A stretch of DNA of 64,000 nucleotides from Phytophthora sp. 'mugwort'. Taxonomy: Eukaryota > Oomycota > Peronosporomycetes > Peronosporales > Peronosporaceae. Positions 56,933 through 64,000 of the stretch are shown piece by piece. A model generated the notes under the pieces. It had not been told where the DNA came from, did not search any database, and saw only the letters and a list, made by a program, of their open reading frames with translations. The position numbers were made by a program, and so were the translations under genes. Every line of letters starts with the position of its first letter. Within the stretch, counting starts at the first letter, position 1. Where the stretch lies: positions 1,550,001 through 1,614,000 of the forward strand of contig JAUCEF010000001.1 of NCBI GenBank assembly GCA_033558025.1. The letters are read 5' to 3'.

Positions 56933-57714
56933 AGGGGGTGTCAGAATTTCGAAAAGTCGCTTTAAACTTGCACGCGATTTCGACCCGAAATGGCATGCGA
57001 TTCTTAAGCAAATGACATGTCATTTATTTTGAAGTTTCGTCCAGGGGGCATCAGAACTTGATCGCCCGTCAGGTGGGAAAGTTCCCGGTGCTCTGTAGTG
57101 GCGTACAAGTAGTCGGTCAGGACTTCGAAGGCCGAACCCTTGGTCTGCTTGGGCGGTCCTCCAACCTTCGGCTTCTCGTCCGTGCCGTAGATGGCCTTGA
57201 AGTTTGCTTCAACTTCGATCCATCCCACCAGAACTTTGTAGTCTTCCGCAGACAAATGAACTTTCGAGCTTCTGACAAGGCGCTGCGTTTTCTGCACATG
57301 TCTGTATGCATAAAGAAAATGTTACCACGCGAACAACAGTAGCTTGAAAAATATAAAGGGGACGTACTGGTTGCGACCATTTGAGAGAGCGAGCGAGCCT
57401 AACGAGAAGCGCATTTCAACTGTGAGTGGTGGTGTCTGGGTCACGTTGCGGGTAACGTGGTCACAGCCAGGTAGCGGTGGTGGCAGCCTGGCAGCGAGGG
57501 AGGCGTCAGGGAAACTTCTTCGCATCGAGGGTTGAGGGTTGCCGTTTGACTTATGGGATATTGGCGGCAAATAGCAGGTGCTATTTCGCAAATCGCCCAC
57601 CTCTGGAGGTGCGTGATTTCGAAATGACATGGCATTTCTCCGAAAACACATGCCATTTCGGGGCGAAACCGCATGCGCTTTTGTCGGGACTTTTGTCAAT
57701 TTTGACACCCTCTA
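56933..57714 (-). mobile_element. 782-bp element with about 75-80 bp terminal inverted repeats and an ORF
   Basis: The left end TAGGGGGTGTCAGAATTTCG (56933) and the right end, read backwards, TAGAGGGTGTCAAAATTGAC (57714) are inverted copies. The similarity extends over about 75-80 bp and includes CCCGAAATGGCATGYG near 56985 and 57650. Inside, a minus frame 57004-57297 (97 aa) reads VHLSAEDYKVLVGWIEVEAN and KVGGPPKQTKGSAFEVL. I recall this family as repeated in Phytophthora, but its function is unknown; it begins again from a longer frame to 57380. The size and ends suggest a small DNA transposon that carries, or has captured, this ORF. No transposase domain was seen. Confidence 0.65.
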
Positions 57715-58457
57715 TGAGGAAGTTGTCAAAATCGTATTTCCGTTCATGCCGGGCATTGACATTGACGTAAGCTGGTCGATCGCCATTTGAAATTTATTTT
57801 ACGGCACAACCTTCAAGACATGACAGTATATGATAGCCAAAACAGATACAAATATGATTCTCACCTTATGCAATATGCCTAAAAATGTGATTTTCAGTAA
57901 ATAGACGGAGGTACCGTAATAAATATGATTACGCTTTGCTACAGGCAAACGCCGCTGTGTTGCTCGACCACGGGTGAAATAATACTGTACCTTAGCAGGA
58001 CCTAAAACGTTTCTATTCGGGCGGAATTTTAGCTTATCCGATCGGTTGCCTCAACTCCGCCTATGACCCACAATCGTATCTATCATAGGTTATAAGGAAA
58101 TATATATATACTATTAACGTACAGTAATCTGCCTCAATAAAGAAGTCACAACAGATTATAACCTTCATAGTGGACTTTGTGTGAACTCGTTTAGTTTCGC
58201 CCTAAATGCCTTATTATCTTCAAGTCTCTATGGAGCGCCCGACTTCTTTATCGAGGCAGACTACTGTTTTGATTTTTATATATTTATCAAAACTTCGAGG
58301 CAAAATAGCATCCGATCATTAAATGCCACAACTATACTGTTGCACTGGCAATGATGCCAGCTCATCCTATTGGTATCCGGCTGTTGAAACTGTACATCGG
58401 TATCCGCTAACATAGCAGCGCATACGTGTCGGTACCGAACACGTTGTCATGGTCCCT
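57715..58457. other. Upstream region of the effector gene
   Basis: AT-rich and free of frames with known domains. It contains CAATAAAGAAGTC near 58134 and an A/T-rich tract at 58100-58120. Confidence 0.4.
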
Positions 58458-58466
58458 CTCACTTCG
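58458..58466 (+). promoter_or_regulatory. Oomycete-type initiator of the effector gene
   Basis: CTCACTTCG fits the YCAYTYY initiator described for oomycete core promoters and lies 27-35 bp before the ATG at 58493. The text that follows is pyrimidine-rich (TTCGCTCTCC). It supports active transcription from this point, though only by motif. Confidence 0.5.
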
Positions 58467-58492
58467 CGATTCGCTCTCCAGTTATCACTCTT

Positions 58493-59926
58493 ATGGCGTT
58501 CTACCTTCTAGTGCTGCTGACTGCTATCACTCTTCTGGCCAGTTCTAACGCTTCAACGACGACTGTGAGCGGAAATATCACCCCTCCCGACTTCCGATCA
58601 CTATCTGGGTCACAGGATGACGGCCCTACCACAAGATTGTTAAGTACCGATAGAACACATGACGAAAAGAGAGCGTTTGGCGTCCCCACCGCTTCAAAAA
58701 TCGTCGAATGGATGATGACATCCAAATCAGCGCAGATGCAGAAGCTCAGTCTAGCTGAAAAATACAGGGTCCAAAAGTGGATTGACAAGCAGGAGAACGC
58801 AGACTATGTCTTCAAACGGCTGGGGCTTGACGGAGGAGTGGACAAGATTTTGACCAACCCAAATCTTCATCTTTACGACGCTTATATCAAGCGGCTCAAC
58901 AAGCTAAACCCCACGAGGAAGGTGACGCTGGCTGACATGTTCACAGCGACGTACGAAGATGCAGCTATGATCAAACTACTAGAAACCAAGACGACCGTCG
59001 CGGGAACGGAAACGTTTCTGGCAAAAATACGGGACGGTCTTGCTTCTAGTTGGGTAACCAGGGGAAAATCGGAGGAAGACGTTTTCGCGATGCTAACTCT
59101 TGACAAGAGGGCACACGAGATTTTTTCGACTTCCCAGGCGGGCTGGAATCGCGCCCACCCAACGCTTAAGCTTTATTCAGCTTTCATTGCGCGGTTTAAC
59201 GAGCAAAACCCCATGAAGAAGGTGAAATTACTTGATATGTTCGTTAAGGCTTACGGTGATGACGGTGTGGCCAAGATGGCAGAAATAGGGAAGAGGTCAC
59301 CAAGTACGGGAAAATTTGCCTCAAGATTGAAGCAAGATCTTCTGGAGAAATGGGAAGGAAACGGAGAATCAGCGGATGATGTTTTCAGATATCTTAAGTT
59401 GGACAAAGCGGAATACGATCTATTGGCCTCTCCGCAGTTGAACACTTGGTATGCCTATATCAAAAACACATACATTTGGGGTCAACCGGAAGATTTTATG
59501 GTGCCAATATTGGCGAAGTCGTATGGTTACGACGTCCTGTCAAAGATAATCATGCTTGGTCCGAGAAATATGGATCATTTAGGATACCTTCCCATGAAAT
59601 TGGAGAACGCAATGGTGAGGCAGTGGCTGACAAAAGAAAACCCCGACAGTGTTTTCAAGCTATTAAAGCTTGATGAAGGGCTCGATACACTTCTCACCAA
59701 TCCGAACTTGCGGATGTGGGAGAGCTACACTTCCATGTTCAATAAGCAAAAGCCTGAAGAAGCAACTACACTGATGCAAACGATCAGGGGTTCCTACAAT
59801 TACAAGGATTTATCGGGTATGCTCGCGAAGGCGAAGGACGTGCCGGAAACAGCAGATATCGCGAAAAAATGGTTGCGCGAGCTACGGGCTCATAATCTGA
59901 GAACCACAAACATCAAGAGATTTTAG
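58493..59926 (+). CDS. Secreted LWY-repeat effector with RxLR/dEER-like leader
   Basis: An intronless, intact gene encodes 477 aa. A signal peptide (FYLLVLLTAITLLASSNA) ends at about residue 20. R-L-L-S at 48-51 stands where a canonical effector has R-x-L-R, and D-E-K-R at 57-60 takes the place of dEER. The rest is built of about four repeats of roughly 90-95 aa with conserved W, L and Y positions typical of LWY modules: IDKQENADYVFKRLGLD and NPNLHLYDAYIKRLN; VTRGKSEEDVFAMLTLD and HPTLKLYSAFIARFN; EGNGESADDVFRYLKLD and SPQLNTWYAYIKN; LTKENPDSVFKLLKLD and NPNLRMWESYTSMF. The tail is basic. LWY proteins such as the Phytophthora PSR2 family act inside plant cells; the target here is unknown. It stands alone in repeat-rich DNA, as such genes often do. 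Confidence 0.88.
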   Translation: MAFYLLVLLTAITLLASSNASTTTVSGNITPPDFRSLSGSQDDGPTTRLLSTDRTHDEKRAFGVPTASKIVEWMMTSKSAQMQKLSLAEKYRVQKWIDKQENADYVFKRLGLDGGVDKILTNPNLHLYDAYIKRLNKLNPTRKVTLADMFTATYEDAAMIKLLETKTTVAGTETFLAKIRDGLASSWVTRGKSEEDVFAMLTLDKRAHEIFSTSQAGWNRAHPTLKLYSAFIARFNEQNPMKKVKLLDMFVKAYGDDGVAKMAEIGKRSPSTGKFASRLKQDLLEKWEGNGESADDVFRYLKLDKAEYDLLASPQLNTWYAYIKNTYIWGQPEDFMVPILAKSYGYDVLSKIIMLGPRNMDHLGYLPMKLENAMVRQWLTKENPDSVFKLLKLDEGLDTLLTNPNLRMWESYTSMFNKQKPEEATTLMQTIRGSYNYKDLSGMLAKAKDVPETADIAKKWLRELRAHNLRTTNIKRF

Positions 59927-61899
59927 CAGCGCTAAGTCTTGGCAAGGAGAGCAAAACGACAAAGTGAACAACGGGTGAAGTTACCAATAGTGACTACGTT
60001 GGTATTTGTCTACCTTGGAGTTGTAGCATCGCCCCTTTCAGGACGTATCAGCACCAGCTCCCTGCAGATATGCTCTTGTTTTCACGTAGAGTTTGTTAAC
60101 GGTCCATCGAGTGGGTGGATTCCACCATCAGGTAGCCGATAATCTGGCAATTTACTGACAACTGGACTCAATTCGCTGTTGTCGCTAACCGTGGAATGCT
60201 CGCTAATATAACTGTGGCTTAAGTCTCGCACGTTCATGGTGCATGTGCTTTCAGTAGAGAGGGCGCATTTTCCGCGTAGCATATGAGTTATACTAGCCTT
60301 CTAGTAAGAGCATTCGCCAAGTAGTACAGAGGTTATAATCGATGTGTAGCAATCGCCCTTCACTTTAAGGTTCACCACAGCAGCTCATGCAAATAATATG
60401 CGCAATATTATAACGCATGATTTGCAGGTTAAAAATGCAAATACTGTAAAACCTGAGATTGTGCCCCATCCTTTCAATTATGCCCCGCCCCCCAATAGTG
60501 GGGACTTTGATAGTGTCCCATCCCTCTAATATTGTCCCACTCCCAAAAAATCCGCCGTCTTAGTGGGGAGTCTCCGCTGGGGACTTGGGATAGTGCCCCA
60601 CCCACGTTTAGTCCCCCAAAACTGATATTAATTATCAGAATTATCAGAGTTGTCAGATCGGAGCCCGCAAATATGGGAAAATATAGAAATGCCAATCTAG
60701 GCCTGAATACACACAACTGTTTGCCCGCCAGTCCTCCTCTTTTATGGCAGCCTGCGCTCATCCTCCGCTCGTCTCTGGACGAGCAGACAGACATGCCGTC
60801 GCCTGCTGTCAGTGCTTGCGAAACTACCCTGTTTTGGTACGCGCTTCTCCTAGTTCTGGCATCAGTTGTTCTTTGTGGACACACTATCTTGGGTAAACTT
60901 TGGTGTGGTACTCTTTTGGGCAACGGCTGCTGAGTGTAGAAAACACAGTAGTGTGTACAATTTGGTGTGGCATCCACACACCTAAAGGCAAGTACGTCAC
61001 TTTGAAAGATGCAGCACGTAGTCGACCTGTTGAGCGGCAGCAGTGACGATACCAACAGCGACGAGCAAGAGCAGCGAGCTGGACCTGTGAGACTGACGGG
61101 TCAGGCCGGCAACTTCATGGTTGATCTTACGTGAGCAGCGAGGACGATAGCTCTCAGGAAGAAAAGGACACCGGGCCAACAGAAAGACCTTGTCCTGAAC
61201 AAATGAAGTTGGAAGCCGCTGCCGCTGACGAGATGTACACCTATCAGGAGCAAGTGATAAAGCAGAAGAAGATGAGGCCGAAGAATAATCCATGGCCCAC
61301 CGCAAAATCTAGGAAGCCGCGTCGTCAAGCCCGGCGGGCGCCAGGGAAAGACTCGAAACGGATATATCTCGCGAAAACGATGAAAATTCAGTTCATCCAG
61401 GCGTATCTCGCCGTACCAGGAGTGCTAGATGCACGTCAGCGTCTCCGCGGTCAACACGAAGACGAGACGAGGCCCCAGTTCCGATTGTGGAGCAAGGTGA
61501 GGATGACGAAGAGGCTGAGCTTGCCGAGGAAGTTGGTGGGGTTGAAGTTAACGACGGTGACGGTCTAGCCGAGGCAGGCCGTATAGTGGCACACCCTCAA
61601 CAGTGAACCATTCGATGGAAATGCAGATCAAACAAGGAACGAGCCTCACCGACCCCGATGACTCTCAATGAGTTAAAACGTAACGCTTGGTACTGCAGTA
61701 GCCGCAGCGTGGATAGCGGGTGACTGGCCCTTGCGAGCCTACCACGATACACACCGAGCGAGCGTGAAACGACTAAGAAATCGAAAAAAAAGAAATCCAT
61801 AAGAGAGCGTCCCTTTACAATGAAGCCGTATTGCCAAAAGAGAATAAACCTCAATGATCAATAAATCCCATCTTTTCAGGTCCTTGGTCCATAGCAGTT
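59927..61899. other. Unassigned repeat-derived DNA
   Basis: 60450-60625 holds a cluster of GTGCCCCAYCC-like motifs on the plus strand. 60532-60933 (133 aa) is open but has no known domain apart from a possible membrane stretch (WYALLLVLASVVLCG). 61131-61568 (145 aa, SSEDDSSQEEKDTGPTERPC..., basic middle, KTMKIQFIQAYLAVPGVLDA) looks like a broken acidic-basic coding element of unknown family. None can be supported as a gene. Confidence 0.4.
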
Positions 61900-63875
61900 T
61901 TGACTGTGAGGAGTCCTAAAGTGCTTTGACACCTCGACGTAGTGTGCGTTTCAAAGCATAATGCAGTGCTTGGTTCGTACATGCACATATCCAAACGTTG
62001 GACGTCGACGTCCTCCAACGTTTGGATCGATCTCAAGCCCATGTCCGTTGAACATTGGTCTACCGGCAGGGGTCATACCATCTTCAACCTCTGGCACTCT
62101 TTTGTTGCGCACGATACTTCTGTTCAAGAGGACGCGCTTTCCCTACCTGTGGACACGCTGCGAGCACGTGGACTAGCATTCCTTCAGGATGTTGCCCTTG
62201 ATGTTCCGTTCTCGCGTAGTTCCACCCCATTTGAGCTGTTACGGCTTGATATTCTTCGGTGCGCTTCTTGGCTCGAATATAGAACCGCTATGCCGAGCGA
62301 GATTGCACTCGAACGTGATCACTGTTCGGGCTATCTTGCGTGTTAGGCCCAAGTTGAAGCAACGTATAACTTGCCAACTGCTTCGTCCAACGCATGAGCG
62401 GTGTTGTAGCATCAGGAAGTAAGCAGGCTCCCGCGCACCCTCATTCACACAGCACTCCGACAGTACCTTGATCAAAAGCCCCATCTTTAATCGCGTCTTC
62501 AACGTGTAGTCCCCTTGATAACCCGAATGAACTGCTCAACGGGGTTATTGGTGGTAGCAAATCCAGATTTCACGTAGCAGCATTGCCATCTCGAATATCT
62601 TCTATTTAGTTGCTGCGTCGAGATATAGGCTGCAAAGGCACTGAGTTCGTTCTGGTTTCTCCGTTGCTGCAAATAAACATCAGTGACTCGAACCAATAAT
62701 TCATACGTTGTGCAGACGTGCATGTCGTAGACTTGCCCAAGCACACCATTTGCCACGCGTTCTGAAAGTGACTTCGTCCATTCCTGATCTTTCTTCATAA
62801 CGTGAACAAAGCACATTGGGAATGTGAAGTCCGAGTCGTATCTGAATACCTTCTCCAGCGCGTTGAACTGGCCATCTTCCGCATCACCCGTCACATACTT
62901 CAGCGGAAATTTCTTTCCAGTGACCTCCGCATACGACACTCGGAACGCCATCAACGCCATCGTGTAGACGCTTTCAATACGCGCGAGATGATGCAGAACA
63001 CTACCAGGGAAAGGTCCGCGCGCGGTCCGAGATCCGTAGCACTAGTACAGGGTAGCCGACATGTGAAAGTTTGAATGTTGCGTCCAGGTGGAAGACGAAG
63101 GTTTCCGGGTCCCAATCGAGCCGCTTCAGCAGTGCTTCACTGGTAATCCCCACAACGAAAGGCTCCGAGTCCGAACCATCACCGACAATCAGCTCTCCTT
63201 CGGAAGTCTTGCCATATGTAAACGAAATTGGAGCACTGTCGTCATCGCCGCCGGTATAAGCCATATCCCGAACAGCGTTCACATATCGTCGTAGTTGTCG
63301 ATGCAGCCTAGTTTGGGTCTTAAAATAGTAGTTGATGAAGTTTTGCAGCACGCGCAACCGAGGAAGCGTCGCCCCTTCCGATCCAAACTTGGCGCGCAAA
63401 GCATTTCGCACGCGAACGGGGTTCATTCGTAGCGCGGTGAGCTCTCGGCAGTACGGCTTGTGTTGTCCGGATAGTCCGGCTTTGCGTGGTTATATCACCT
63501 CCGAGAGATGATTTCCGGATTCGAACAAGGACATTCGTCGCGTCACAGAGCAGGTTAGGACTTTTCCGCGCCATCCACACTTTATTGAAGGACATGTGTC
63601 GCGACAAGCTTGCGGCTTGCACTGCAGCAACTGGTAATTCATGGTGTGTCTGGGACAATTCGAGCAGATGGAACTTGCGCTTGTGTTGGCCTTGACAACC
63701 CGAGCTGTCTTCCTCCAGTCGAGTAGCCCGTTGCCACTGTCCTCGTCGACGGCAAACGCCAGCTCTCTCCAGTCGATTTCCCTCGGCATCCAGTCGGGAG
63801 CGGTTTCAAAGGAATGACTGCCACTCGTGTGAGGTGCGCTATGGGGAGGTTTCAGGAAAATGACTGTCACTCATC
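61900..63875 (-). pseudogene. MULE transposase relic with zinc-binding N-terminus (copy C)
   Basis: Minus-strand blocks: 63490-63870 with a Cys-rich finger (CSNCPRHTMNYQLLQC, then TCPSIKCGWRGKVLTC); 63001-63426 (141 aa) with GDGSDSEPFVVGITSEALLK and FHLDATFKLSHVGYPVLVL (first catalytic Asp in L-D-A-T); and 62499-62960 (153 aa) with YVTGDAEDGQFNALEKVF, FPMCFVHVMKKD and TTNNPVEQFIRVIKG. The C-terminal part beyond 62450 is decayed and the SWIM finger is not clear. Its long open pieces make it the best preserved MULE of the window and a guide for reading copies 1 and 2. Confidence 0.72.
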
Positions 63876-64000
63876 AGAGGTGCTCGAAAAGGGCCGCTGC
63901 GTACGTACTGGGTGCTGTCCATTTGCCACCTCTTTTATACTTGTGTGATGGTCCCCATGTTTTATGTGCTTTCTAGTAAAGCAATGTGCGGAATTATAAT

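Noticed and set aside
58493..58790. Canonical RxLR motif
   Set aside because: The fourth position is Ser (RLLS), so I describe it as RxLR-like only.
60474..61055. Minus-strand 193-aa frame
   Set aside because: It runs through the GTGCCCCA motif cluster and has no recognisable domain; the opposite strand is equally open.

Overview
The window reads as nuclear DNA of an oomycete, most likely Phytophthora or a close relative. The evidence is: intact genes have short GT-AG introns of 60-97 bp; two genes have oomycete-type initiator motifs (CTCACTTNN) just before the ATG; there is a secreted LWY-repeat effector with an RxLR/dEER-like leader; and DNA-transposon families common in Phytophthora genomes lie on both sides of a compact gene block. 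The species cannot be fixed from sequence alone.

Layout. (1) 1-14.2 kb is transposon-derived and contains no gene I consider intact: a SET-domain fragment cut by the window edge, two MULE/SWIM transposase relics, a fold-back element, a mariner tail, a pogo-like relic and a ZMYM1-like hAT relic. (2) 14.5-33.9 kb is a gene-dense island of seven apparently intact genes: a WDR81/LvsG-type pseudokinase-BEACH-WD40 protein (+), a B12D/NDUFA4-like small mitochondrial protein (-), TMEM65 with an EF-hand (-), TMEM42 (+), an intronless 6.5-kb gene for a six-module EF-hand protein (-), a secreted four-EGF protein (+) and an NDUFA11-like complex I subunit (-). I rebuilt the exon structures from splice sites and reading phase; each one closes in frame. 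(3) 34.5-57.7 kb is again a transposon graveyard: SANT-like and hAT, Harbinger, pogo, MULE, a Helitron-like tandem pair, an IS630/Tc1 type, another pogo, another hAT, a piggyBac-like element and a 782-bp TIR element. (4) 58.49-59.93 kb holds one intact intronless effector gene. (5) 60-64 kb is unassigned repeat DNA and another MULE/SWIM relic.

How it fits together: the island holds housekeeping genes, mostly endomembrane (WDR81-like), mitochondrial (B12D/NDUFA4, TMEM65, NDUFA11) and calcium-linked (EF-hand giant, TMEM65). The effector stands alone in repeat-rich DNA, which is the 'two-speed' pattern known for Phytophthora. Every transposon family I could recognise is a DNA transposon; I saw no reverse transcriptase, integrase or LTR pair. 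No tRNA, rRNA or CRISPR array was seen. The most unusual items are the six-module EF-hand protein, the one-exon-per-EGF-module gene, the effector with RLLS in place of RxLR, and the paired Helitron-like ends.
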